DNA of 64,000 nt from Fasciola hepatica. Lineage: Eukaryota; Platyhelminthes; Trematoda; Plagiorchiida; Fasciolidae. The notes beneath the pieces were generated by a model. It saw nothing but the letters and a program-made list of their open reading frames with translations, did no database searches and had not been told where the DNA came from. Within the stretch, counting starts at the first letter, position 1, and each line of letters starts with the position of its first letter. A program made the position numbers and the translations under genes. The stretch covers positions 6,572,001 through 6,636,000 of the forward strand of contig CANUEZ040000183.1 in NCBI GenBank assembly GCA_948099385.1, written 5' to 3'. This document shows positions 35,461 to 45,705 of the stretch, piece by piece.

Positions 35461-36368
35461 ATGAATTATGCACTAATGTATTTCTACAGCATCAGTGCAA
35501 CTTTGCTGGTGATTCATATCTTCGCAATTGATTGTGAGCAAAGTTTGCACACTTCTTTCCAAGTTCAATCGAAAACATTTTGCGAAGCACACGAACACTG
35601 TTTCCGTGCAGGTCAAGCAAATCATGGAATCGGATTCATGGTTGGCCAGTGCATGCACAAAATTGACAGATCACATATGGGAACACATTGGATCAATGTG
35701 AATGCGTTATTACAAAAACAAGGTTTGTGGAATGGGTCTTATTGGATGTTTGGTGATTTGGGCAAAATTGGCCACTATACGATCGAAAAATGGGGATATC
35801 CGTGGGACATTCAAACCTCCTCACGCGAACTCGATCGTGTGCTCGTTTTGACAAAGGAAGACAAACTGTTACGGACTAATACGAAGAACAAACGTTTCGG
35901 TTTTATTTGTCAAACTCACAAACGACCCGGATCTCCGACAATAATACGTCACGAAAAATTTCGGTTAATCAAAGCCCCATCAGCAAATGCGTGGAATTCA
36001 CCAAGTGATAGTACGCAAGGATGCTTTGAACAGAAATATCACGTGACTACGATGCAGTGCGCACTAAGGTAAGTGTAGCCGAATGACCTTGAAAATATAT
36101 ATGAAAGTGGAGAAAACAGTCATGAATGGTAAACAGATGCTCCTCAATGAAATTCATTAAGAAAAAGCATAATTATTCGAAAAGCATGTTAGTTATACAA
36201 TTTGAAGATAAAATGTATTTTCACCACTGTAAATCCGATCGTGAGAAACCCGAGGTCTTTTCCGATTGGTTTCCAATCTTTCACGATATGAATGCATGCC
36301 TTTCTCATCTTCCGGTCATGTACTGCTATCCAGAACGTGGTTTTGTTCTATCAAAGCCTAAACTCTAG
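35461..36368 (+). CDS. secreted cysteine-rich protein, possibly C-type-lectin-like
   Basis: Two exons, 35461-36068 and 36137-36368, join in phase across a 68-bp intron (AAG|GTAAGT donor, AAACAG acceptor) into 279 residues. The start ATG is followed by a hydrophobic stretch (about residues 4-22) ending in AIDCEQ, a good signal peptide. The mature part has about ten cysteines, with FCEAHEHCFRAG, GFMVGQC, THWINVNALLQ, SYWMFGD and RFGFICQ. The order of an early Cys-rich helix, a W-x-N block and a terminal FICx resembles a divergent C-type lectin domain, but calcium-binding EPN/WND motifs are absent. Exon 2 ends KPKL then TAG. TATA-like CATTTAAAG lies about 30 bases upstream of the ATG. It is probably an extracellular, parasite-surface or secreted protein; sugar binding is not supported. 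It is the most credible intact gene here. Confidence 0.6.
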
Positions 36369-36594
36369 AAAAATGAAGATTAGCTTGGGAACTCTGTGGA
36401 TGTTCTCCTTAGTATGCAGACAACCTCCACGGTAAACCCACCAACTTACAATTGTCCGTCAATCAAAAACGGAATTCGAACACTCAAATTTATATAAACC
36501 ACATTTTGGAGTAACCTGATATAAGAAAATCGTATACCGATCAATCAGTGTATCACAAACTGAATCCCTATCGGAACCAGTACATTCGGAATAA

Positions 36595-36906
36595 ATGCAA
36601 CAAGGGGTAGCACGTGATCGTAGCTCTGCTCATTTCCATTCTGAAAAAGCAAAGATTGGAGCTGATGCTTCTTCATTCCATGAAAAGAGCCCGACGTGTT
36701 CGGACCCCATGCGATTAAATCCATTCGAAATTGTTTATCGTCAAAAAGGCTTGATTCATTTGTGCATTTCATACAGAAATTTTATTCCTATTGATTTACG
36801 ACTAACATCAATCAAACCGTCAATACAGGTTACTAAATGCCTCGAGGTTGCTAAAGTACAATCTCTCCGTCAACGTCAAGCTTCTCGCTTAGCCGCCTCT
36901 GAATAA
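36595..36906 (+). CDS. possible 3' exon, unknown gene
   Basis: An open frame ends ...VTKCLEVAKVQSLRQRQAS... before TAA, and is followed at once by overlapping AATAAATAAG and later AATAAACC signals, as at a gene end. A TACAG acceptor (about 36829) would define a short last exon. The 5' part of the frame is preceded by an in-frame stop. No domain was recognised; it may be a downstream exon of the 35.5 kb gene or of a separate gene. Confidence 0.3.
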   Translation: MQQGVARDRSSAHFHSEKAKIGADASSFHEKSPTCSDPMRLNPFEIVYRQKGLIHLCISYRNFIPIDLRLTSIKPSIQVTKCLEVAKVQSLRQRQASRLAASE

Positions 36907-36909
36907 ATA

Positions 36910-37722
36910 AGCCAAATTTTCAGAAGTATTGCACCAGTGTACTTCAATAAACCGATGCATTGTCATTACCAACGTTAATATTAGCATTATTACGAATTTA
37001 TCCAATCAGGACAATATTGTTTCCAAAGTACCCGTTTCAATTTAAGTATTATTCATCAAACACCAAAGCGGCCGTATCTTGAAATGACCAAGTTCTTTAT
37101 TTTCAACTTTTACTGTGATAATAGGGAAATCCAATGCGCATGACCGTAATATATACAATGTTGAAACGCAGATCGATCCATCAGGTTTGGGAGCGACCGA
37201 GGATGTGGTAGCAGGTAGGCTTTCAAGCACCAAAGCTGTTTTATTTCGGACTATCGCAATCAAGCCTATCAAATGATAGCCATTCACTATTGAAAATGAA
37301 TGACATCGTCTAGCGGCTCTGTACTGTCATAGGTGAATGATTCGGGTGAGCAATATCATTGTTTTGTTCTCGCAGTATCAGGCGATTGATCAACTAAGTG
37401 ATAGCTTGATTAGGTGACTGACTGACCAACTGCATTCTTGGACTAACTGACTGTCTGAGTGGCAGAATTTCTAAATACCCTGATAGTATTAATATTACAT
37501 AAAACTAATAGCAATAGTAAAAGCAGTAGTAATAGTATTGATATTACTAATTTTCATGGTAAATATTTCCCAACTTTCATGGAGAAAATATTGGGTATTA
37601 CTAGATTCCTAGATTGTGGAAAATCACACCCGAACCATGAAATATTTTAGAGAATAATTTTTGTTTATTCAACACTCAAATATCTTATTTTTATCCATTC
37701 TCACTTCCCGTCATGTGTTATG
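36910..37722. other. unassigned stretch
   Basis: No supported exon. An AGT/AAT-type short trinucleotide run lies at about 37504-37545. Confidence 0.3.
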
Positions 37723-37790
37723 GCCACGGAATATCCTCATCAACAACTGTGACGTCGGACAAACTCCAATTAACCATCCCCAATTGTCAG

Positions 37791-37992
37791 CTGTCAAATG
37801 GATTTACGATGTCGTTCGTTCTACATGCATCCCACTACTGACTGGTGCATCCACACATTGTACGTGGACTCTCTGTTACGTAAATCTGATTGGGCGGAGA
37901 TTCCAATGGGTTGGTTGCGTTTTGAACGACCTGAATTGCGTTACAGTAATGAGGTCACACCACCTTTGTCTTCAACTGTCCGCAGTGACTGA
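37791..37992 (+). CDS. putative terminal exon, copy B
   Basis: An acceptor CCAATTGTCAG (ending 37790) is followed by an open frame reading CQMDLRCRSFYMHPTTDW, then KSDWAEIPMGWLRFERPELR, and ending SSTVRSD before TGA. AATAAA follows 27 bases after the stop. Splice site, stop and polyadenylation signal are in the order of a last exon. The frame is duplicated at 22485-22274 (minus) with one residue changed. It lies downstream of the secreted-protein gene on the same strand and may be its final exon or a separate gene; no family was recognised. Confidence 0.45.
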
Positions 37993-38302
37993 CATGTGCA
38001 GCAGCTTTATTTATAAGCAATAAACCATTTCAGTAACGAGAAACATTTCATATTTCTTTTCTCCTTGATGCACACAATGATGCTCAGTGAAGATTCGAAA
38101 TGCACTGGAATAAATCACGATTTTCTCCAAGCCATCCAATACCGAATCGTTATTGTCGATGACCTTTAGTAGTATGAAGGATGTCTGAGAGGAAAAAGCA
38201 TCTACTGAGTTCATTTCCTCTGTTATCGGGTATGAAGTGAAAGTATTTCACAAGAAGACGTTGGTTTCAATGAAGGCATTGGCAAGAAAGAGAGCTGATC
38301 AA

Positions 38303-38586
38303 TCATATCTCATTCCTTGGCAATAGTTTCCATCGAAATCTGAATACTGAGGAGTGGATCAACGTTGCATTCATTACAGTATCATTATCACTCAACTCCC
38401 CATCAGCTGATTCACTGGTTTCGTCGTCGCCACAATGAGCACCACAGCAGGTACTATTATCACTTACTTCTCCATCATAATTATCATCATCCACACCAAC
38501 ATCGTACTCGAATCTACATCATCGTCATCGTTCTACTGATAATATTAACGATATTGGTATGGACAATCATAATATTATCGTCATAA
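38303..38586. repeat. ATC-rich low-complexity tract (copy B)
   Basis: This is the inverted copy of the GAT-rich tract at 21690-21975, identical in its translated frames on both strands. Confidence 0.6.
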
Positions 38587-38788
38587 TCCTAATTCATTTC
38601 ATCAGTATCATAATGCAAACAATTTCAAAGCACTCCGCATTTAATGTTGCGCTACTCAGAATCGCAACAAAGCGGAGATGAAATTTAGGTGAACACTTGA
38701 ATTTGAAGAAAAAAATCACTATTTGGTCGCCTGAGCACACACGTTTCCCGACTGTCTGACCTGATAGCAAACGATAACAAGGTACGGA

Positions 38789-39206
38789 GTGTTCACGGCT
38801 GAGTACTACATCTTTTATCATACCCAACAAATTCTGTTGGTCCTATTTCCGGAACTCGAACCGGATGTGAACGTTTGTGATTTGGCCACTTCATCGCTGA
38901 GCAATCCAAGGTGGCTGTATGTGATTTTTACGGTCAACACTGAATTACATCACTTCGTTTCGTCTTGTTGTGTTTTGATTTTTGTGAGGCGACTCATGTT
39001 ATACACAACGCAGTCATCTAAAAGCTTACGATGATATGAGAGACCACTTTGTTCATTCGTTAATGAGCCAAAGACCAGATGTGTATGAGCCCTGTCACCA
39101 GCGACATCGCTCCATTCCATGTTTGTTAGATAACTACGAAAGTGGTGCTCGGAAGTGGGCATTGTCCAATTTGATTTCGTATAGTGAAATCTCAGTGACT
39201 GATTAG
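38789..39206 (+). CDS. putative two-exon coding unit, copy B
   Basis: Exon 1 (5' limit uncertain, ends 38916) reads FYHTQQILLVLFPELEPDV, then NVCDLATSSLSNPRW; donor GGCT|GTATGT. Exon 2 is 39014-39206, after ACACAACGCAG, reading HLKAYDDMRDHFVHSLMSQR and ending SEISVTD then TAG. The 97-bp intron joins in phase. In the more diverged copy at the window end (63547 onward) the donor is GTGAGT, the acceptor is conserved and the frame stays open. Conservation of both splice sites in a copy with many substitutions supports a real gene. No domain was recognised; two Cys and a hydrophobic start are visible. Confidence 0.45.
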
Positions 39207-39659
39207 AGAGGGCTGTTTCGTCCAACGACCACCACTTTATTGTCACTTATTTGCATTTAGGGAGTTGTACTTGTTTTGACTCATTTCGAATCTCACGGAA
39301 AAATAATAAATTCATTGTGAATGAACAACCATTGTTAGTCAGAATTCGGAATTGGGCATTGTTGTTTCATTTGCGTTCACAGAATGAATGTAGAACGTAC
39401 AACTGAATTCCTCCAAGTCATAGAGTAACACAAGCTGAAAATGGGACAGATAGCACACAGTGCCCCAATGAGGGCTGTATAAAGTAGCTTGAATTTAGGC
39501 TGGAAGACGTGCTTGACGATCGACTAACAGGTAAATGAATAGGCTAATTCTAGTTCAGTAGGTTGTTTTCAGTGTGTTCGTTCCACTTAGACCGTAACCG
39601 AGAAGAAGTATTTCATCACAGGATTCGGCCGGTTTACAGCTGATTTGTTTTTACCGTTC

Positions 39660-39800
39660 ATAGTCAGGGATGAGTGGGTGCCACATCAGGTTGGGTTGGT
39701 GCAAAGCCAATCTTCGAGATCCGGACTACATAGCCTAGTGGGTTCAAGTGTGTTGCCCGGGTTCGATACCCTTCCAGTTCGAATCTGGCTCGAATGCACC
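39660..39800 (+). repeat. tRNA-like SINE (family 2, copy 2)
   Basis: A box ATAGCCTAGTGGG (about 39730) and B box GGGTTCGATACCC (about 39761) lie about 30 bases apart on plus. Diverged copies are at 20495-20625 and 62975-63115. It lies directly upstream of the Ig-like exons. Confidence 0.6.
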
Positions 39801-39825
39801 GATGAAGTTCTATATTATAGGCCAG

Positions 39826-40452
39826 CTGAATCAACCACACGGAAAGAATTCATTATTTTTGATGGCGTGCTGGGCTCGTATTTAGGTGTGTGCATGCGTA
39901 TTTGCGATCATAGTGCAAGCACCGATCGCATCAATGTAGGTTTGTGCACGTATGTGTATGCACGTGATTGTCCGGGTCAGAATACAATTTGGTATATAAG
40001 AACCCGAACGGGAGTGTCTTAAATTGTGGCTTATTGACTGTGGAATAGTGGTTCGTTGAGTGAAATTGTTTTTCGCTCGATTGCGAAAAGTAATGATACA
40101 GAAACAAAGAAAGGCTTAGAGGGATGGCAACAACAATGTATATACACCTTTAGAACAGATAATACGACGAATAATAATAATACGCGTGGAAATTTCAATA
40201 CATATGCGGATTTCACATATCCAAACTTCGAGGGAAAATATGTAATAACAATTACAATGGTATAATAATATACACTACTGATAATATTGAGCCAGCTCTC
40301 AGTAAACGAGACCTTTCCATTTCAGTTAAATTGCTGGTTGATGCCACAACTGCTTCGGTCGAACGTGCATTACTCAGGCTCTAGTTTCACGCGAGTTCGC
40401 TTCTCTCTCTCTCAGTTAGTAATCATCATCTTGAAGCAATACCTTTTACTTT
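39826..40452 (+). CDS. putative three-exon immunoglobulin-like segment (left-arm copy)
   Basis: Three exons join in phase: 39826-39991, 40049-40259 and 40296-40452, with introns of 57 and 36 bp (donors G|GTATAT, ATG|GTATAA and T|GTAAGG; acceptors GGCCAG, GGAATAG and GAGCCAG). Exon 1 encodes EFIIFDGVLGSYLGVCMRIC and YVYARDCPG; exon 2 has WQQQCIYTF then YPNFEGKYVITIT, like the C-terminal half of an Ig-like domain; exon 3 begins LSVNETFPFQLNCWL, like the start of a next Ig-like domain. Several N-glycosylation sequons (NDT, NTT, NET) fit an extracellular protein. The right arm repeats all three on minus. Upstream and downstream exons were not assigned. Ig assignment is by pattern only. Confidence 0.5.
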
Positions 40453-41464
40453 GTAAGGCCGAAGCTTATGCCTAATGGAGCCATATCACTTGTATACCTG
40501 TCAAGGATGTGTTGGTTCTGATCGATAAACTCTAGCATCAAAATGACATAGTCTACATAATCAAAAACGCACACTTTGTCACTGATTACTCATGCCATAT
40601 CTACGTATTAGAGATCTACAAAACTACTATCTGCTATATGATCACTGAAGGAACTGAAGGGAATTGCTGAGATAAGGCAAACCTGATGAATAGCTGATTC
40701 GGTTTTGAGTGAATTCAAAATTTTCCGGTAGTGTACAAACAAACAGATCTCATCAAACCCACCTAATCGGGTTTTTCATTGATGAGCTTAACGCTTAGGT
40801 GGCACACATTTCATTCATAGTCAAGGTGATGTCATGATGCTATCTCGAATGGGAATAAGGTTTTCCGACCATGACATCAACCTCAACTGGCAGGATCATA
40901 TGATGACCAACATCAACCTCGAAAACCACCATTGAGACTCGCATGCTTCTCTCTTGAAAGACTGCTTAACATCTTGTGGCTTGCTGACTGTGCCAGTGAG
41001 AAAGCGGAAGTATATAGTTCAAAAACTGATACTTCGTTTATCCTAACTGTAGAATAATAGTTTCTGAACGATACGTGAACCGTTAAACTCAGGTTTCATA
41101 CCAAAGCTAAGCAAGAGAAACAGACAGCCACAATCGAGTCTGTTATGCGATTACGAGAGGTATTACGTCGCACATGTTGCGGAGTAACACCATTTCTTCA
41201 CGGAGATCTGAGCATCGCTCGACCACTACAGACACGATCTTCTCAAGAATATCAGGGAGGAAATTAGTGCAAATTCGGTAAGGCGATTATCGTCACTCAC
41301 AACTTAATCGACGGCTTTGCGAATTCTACCGACATATGAGTAGGTCTGTCATGGTCGTTTGCGTTGCGGGCTGTTGTACTATTCGATCGACAAGTCCTCA
41401 GTAGGCTTTTGTATTCGAGGATGCACCTCTAGCCTTAGAGCATCCAAACTTGTCCTGCAAGGCA

Positions 41465-41465
<1 letters not shown>
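40453..41465. other. unassigned arm sequence
   Basis: No exon was recognised. It is present in inverted form in the right arm. Confidence 0.35.

Positions 41466-41511
<46 letters not shown>
41466..41511. repeat. TA microsatellite (left arm)
   Basis: (TA)n of about 45 bases. Its counterpart in the right arm (61249-61306) is longer and begins with a TATATATACA variant. Confidence 0.9.
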
Positions 41512-41512
<1 letters not shown>

Positions 41513-42560
41513 GAATAACCTGGTTACCAGACAAACATACTTGGCTCACTTTTATCCACCGATGAGGTTGAGAGATCGATCAGAGGACGCCAATGGGAAC
41601 GTAGTCTGGACAATGATATGGTGCGCTAACAACAGGTGACGATGACTTGTGTGTCTGTTACTGAGCGCAAGTTGCCACAAATCAAGGCAGTATCAAACAA
41701 AATGAATTGTATTTAATTGACTATTGTGACACCAAATGTGGCAAACGCTATTCCAGAAACCCACCGTAGCTGTTATTATTAGGATGTAGTGAAATTCATC
41801 AGGCATTCACCTCTGTAACAATATAAACTATCCAGGTTTGAAGTTCCATTTTGGAAAGCATCTCCTTTTTTTACTTTTTTCTGACTGCCAATAAACTGAT
41901 TATCATGGTGTAAACTGAACCCACAGTATCTTGTCTTATTACATTGAGCTGTTCTTGGAATGTCGTCCAGCGGTTGTGACTTATAGAAAGCCACAACTAG
42001 CATCAGTAAATTTCCAATCGATACTGCACCTTAGCAGAAGGGGAATCAGGTAAGCATAACTGATGACAAGCCCCAAATATTGAACAGCCCTGTCACAGTG
42101 CAAAAGTAACCAATGGGCACATAGAACAGTCGAACAGTGAAGAGGGGGAGGGGACAATCCCACGTCAATTAATCGAGTTTTGTTAAATGGATACTTCGAA
42201 AATACTGGCGAGATCGTATCCAAAGCACTTAGCCAACCGAGTCTAAACTATCCGAAATGTATGGTCTATCAAACATGTACACGATCGGGATGGCTTGCAG
42301 TTTGATCCATATCGTCGATGCAGAACTGAACAAAACACAACCTGGCAAAACGATTTGTAAAGGTGCTGGGACCAGTACTAAAGTCAACTCCCAAATACGT
42401 ACTACGTGAGAGCTGAGTCATCCAAAACGGTAGATCGTTTGGAAGTCAACAATTTTCACATGGCTTCTCCAAACGTTTTCTCATCATTTACAGATTTGGT
42501 ACAGCAGGAAGCAACTTAGACTATCTGCCCAGTCATCCGTGTGGAAAATGATCAGATAAA
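41512..42560. other. unassigned arm sequence
   Basis: Frames at 42003-41779 and 42223-41981 (minus) are kept in both arms but show no domain or clear splice sites. Confidence 0.3.
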
Positions 42561-42589
42561 ACTGGTGATTCCAGTCCAGCTCCAGGAAC

Positions 42590-43090
42590 ATCTTTTTCTA
42601 CCAAATTCTCTTTCTGGCGTGTTACACATTGGGAGTTTACTGTCCTCAATTCATAGCGCACGTTGACAGTGAAATCAGCTACATGTATCAACAGTTGATG
42701 TTTTACAGAATATACGCAGATGATACACTAATCTCCAAAAAGGACCTAACTGAGGGTCAAAGAACGCTAAGTCATCTAAACGGGTTCCACAGAAATGTCA
42801 TTTTTGCGCCTCAATACAAGGCTGATCATTGACTCCTATTTTCGGATATGTGCCTTCATCGCACATCTAATGGATTCCCCAATTCAAAGGTACATCTCCA
42901 ATCCAATGAGAAGGGATTCTCTTTCGACTTCCTCCATCGCTATGATCGAATGCGTACATGTGACAATCTTGGAACTAAATTGGATTTAGTGGAGGAAATG
43001 TTGAAATCTAACAGATTTACGCGAAGATATTTCAGACAAGCGACACCGAAGGCCCCGAACATATCGCGTTGCAAATCTCGAGAAAAAGGC
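42590..43090 (+). pseudogene. Penelope-like RT fragment (left arm)
   Basis: Frame 42629-42832 reads FIAHVDSEISYMYQQLMFY then RIYADDTLISKKDL (PLE RYVDDTFI motif) and LSHLNGFHRNVIF (PLE HLNxxHxxIxF). A second frame gives VCLHRTSNGFPNSKVH, equal to the downstream LDVxLxRxxxG block, and runs on to 43093. The YADD box is kept but the reading frame shifts. In the right arm only the first part remains (about 60090-60140); 42674 to about 43088 is absent there. Confidence 0.65.
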
Positions 43091-43598
43091 TAGAGTTTGG
43101 GCAAACAATATGAAATACAAATCAAATTCTGTCGCACGTTGTCATCGGTGGTGAAAAAATACCAGTAGACCAAAAACTCAAACTGGTTGTTTGCAAATGT
43201 AGCACGTGTATCAACATGTACATACCTATGGTATATACAACAGGATTTTTTCCCATTACATTTTTCTTCTATACTATTTGCTCAAATTCACTACGGGAGC
43301 TGGTCGCTTCATTCTAAAGCTGTCTGAAATAGGTGATGGTGTCACTGATTGTCCTCGGTCATCCGTCGAACCTAACTTCTGCTTATCCAGTTCTCAATTT
43401 CAGTGCTACCCACATATCAGTAAACCCTGATTAAAACATCTCCATCTCAACCTTCTAAATGAACGACATAAATCAATTATCAATAAAAAAAACACACACA
43501 CAAAATCAGTTACACAATCGTGCGGTGGAACACAGTCCTAGTCGGATCCTAACATACGGATAATGCAGGCTATGGAAACCAAGGGATGCACAATATAC

Positions 43599-43870
43599 CT
43601 GCATCGTCAATAGCAAGACAACTGTTGGTAGCAATTCACTAGGCCGATCATGATAAACCACTTCGCCGACAGTGACCAACAAATGACAACACACTTCAAA
43701 GCAGCCCAGCCCTGCCTTGGTGACTGAATCTGAAATCTGAATCACGGTCTGCTCATGGCCGACAATTGTAGAACCATATGTACTCATCATTCTACAACAA
43801 ACAACCGTTGAAATGCAGCGAAATGATTCCGTCGATAAATCGTACAATTTCGCGAATCTGTGTTCTTTTG
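43599..43870 (-). CDS. putative exon, Ig-like character (left-arm copy)
   Basis: This is the inverted copy of 59304-59575. It encodes AKEHRFAKLYDLSTESFRCI, then STYGSTIVGHEQTVIQISDS and GLGCFEVCCHLLV, bounded by a TATATCACAG acceptor and TGCAG|GTATAT donor. Beta-strand-like alternation with paired Cys resembles an extracellular Ig-like fold, without decisive motifs. Compared with the right arm there are several amino-acid changes, including F/V in the first quoted stretch and V/T after ISDS. Confidence 0.4.
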
Positions 43871-44381
43871 CTGTGATATAAGACACATAAAGAATGGTGA
43901 CCAAATGCCGTAAGTTTTCGATGTCGGGCAGTATGACAGATTAGAAAAGGCCACAAAGAGATGGAGAACACTGATGTTAAAAGCAAACGGATAACACAAA
44001 GGACCGGAATACACGACTATAATAATACTGGAAAACGGAACGAAGTTCACATGAATCTCGTATACTAATGAAAACTGTTCAAACAATCAGTGGAAGCAGT
44101 GGATCAGTAAACGGGTGACAAGGTGGGCATACGATAGGCAAGCAGGGTCACTAGCGTAATCCCGTGGGCATGGAGATAAACGAACACAGGCAAAAGTTGA
44201 ATCAGTGTTGACAACACTGGGTATTGTTGTCTGGGTTGGTAGTGATAGTACGGGTGTAGAACATGGGCAACTGAACTAAACGTGTTTCCCTGTGGAAAAT
44301 TCAACAAGCAAATTAAAGACGAACACAATGGTGTAATTCTGATATCACTATGATTCTCAAGAAATCAAACAATGAGAACTA

Positions 44382-44533
44382 AACTAGTAGCTTAATTTCA
44401 GCTTTACATGAAGGCGTTTCCTTAATGAAGGCCCTGCTCTCCGTGCACCCTTCTGAAGCACACTGGAATCGCCAGTACTCGGTGAATTGAGCAACTGCAT
44501 CCAGAACTTCAAATGTGATTTGGTCAGAAACCG
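44382..44533 (-). CDS. putative exon, copy in left arm
   Basis: On minus the frame reads AVSDQITFEVLDAVAQFTEY then WRFQCASEGCTESRAFIKE and ends EIKLLV before TAG. It is the inverted copy of 58640-58791, which has VLDTVAQ instead. Differences between arms include a synonymous Cys-Ala codon change. No splice donor was found before the stop except a weak CAT|GTAAAG, so exon status is uncertain. Confidence 0.3.
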
Positions 44534-45492
44534 CCATTGTTGCCCAGTTTCAAATACTACTAAACGGCAGCATGCATATGATATCAGAATTTCTAACCTA
44601 CCATTTAGATGCTTGTTACTAAGTGAATTATTATAGGAAGTACAAAGCAAATAGCAAAGTTAGGAACATGTTCACACACAACTTGCCAGTAAACTGTCCA
44701 CAACATATCAAATCACTAATTGAATTTTCTTTAGGTCTCTAATAATTGAGGATCAATTTGTTTCCATGCACCCAGTTGCACAAAATAGACAAAAACATAA
44801 TTTACTCATGTTTGGAAGATCCTGACGATGTTTTCGAGGCGATCCAAGTGTTAAAATTCGTTGAACCTAGTGGGATTTGAGGCACACCCCGGGATCAACA
44901 ACTTTAAACATTTGGATCAACCTAAAAAACATAATTGAATACACTTGAACAAAGCCGTGCAGTTCATCACCACTGACTTGCTTCTTTGTCCATCGTTCTT
45001 TAGACAACATCGTATGGCCAAGTGATCCAGTCAGTGTGCACCTTGTGCAGTCCTGACCGAACCAGACCCATTGTGTGTGTGTTTGTGTGTGTGCTTATTT
45101 ACTGGTCGGATGAGTAAGTTAATTTGTCCCGGCGCCTCTGCTGTCTTATGGCTCATGAGGCTTGGACACGAAGCAGAAGTTATCGTCATTAGGCATAATT
45201 GTATGTGAGCGGATAGTGCAAGCCACTACGAGTCGGTTTCAGAAAGCATCTAGGAAGAATGTCAGTCATAGTCCGACAGAGGACTTAGAGCACTCAAAAG
45301 ATTATAGCAAGCAACGTAGTTTTACTTGATTTGCAGGACAATTTCATCTTATTCACACTGGAGTGTATCGGGACATCCTGGAGAAAGAACCAGCTGCATT
45401 TGACAGAAATCTGAACTCAGCCACAACCTCCTCAGATCACGACACAGATCAAAGCTGATCAGCAGATTGAAACCCTACTTTGCTCCATAAAA

Positions 45493-45705
45493 TTAACACA
45501 CTTTATTCATCAAATTGTTGATTGTTGGTTTCGATTTGATCACCCATTTTAATACGAAGTGATGCATCCCTTTATCGTTGACCAATTTACGGTAGAAAAG
45601 CATCTTCGGTGAGTTGTTTGGAGTTAATCGAAACACGAATTGATATGAACAAAATGGTAGGTGGATAACAGACAGAGAACCATATCCAAGAACTGACATG
45701 CAAAA
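45493..45705 (-). CDS. putative terminal exon (left-arm copy)
   Basis: On minus, a GGTCCCTTAG acceptor is followed by FCMSVLGYGSLSVIHLPFC, then FRLTPNNSPKMLFYRKLVND and KPTINNLMNKVC before TAA, with AATAAA overlapping the last codons. The translation is identical to the right-arm exon at 57438-57650. The arrangement fits a last exon of an extracellular-type protein; the family is unknown. Confidence 0.45.
   Translation of the reverse strand, partial: FCMSVLGYGSLSVIHLPFCSYQFVFRLTPNNSPKMLFYRKLVNDKGMHHFVLKWVIKSKPTINNLMNKVC

Larger units (their letters stand above)
37724..39656. repeat. segment B: nearly identical inverted copy of segment A
   Basis: It matches 22552-20620 in reverse complement with only occasional substitutions and no net indel between matched frames (coordinate sums 60276). 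The breakpoints are sharp at the 37.72 kb end (after ATTCCGTG in segment A). Beyond 39.66 kb similarity to A drops to that of old SINE copies. Part of it (38.77-39.66 kb) also pairs with 64.0-63.12 kb. Confidence 0.85.
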
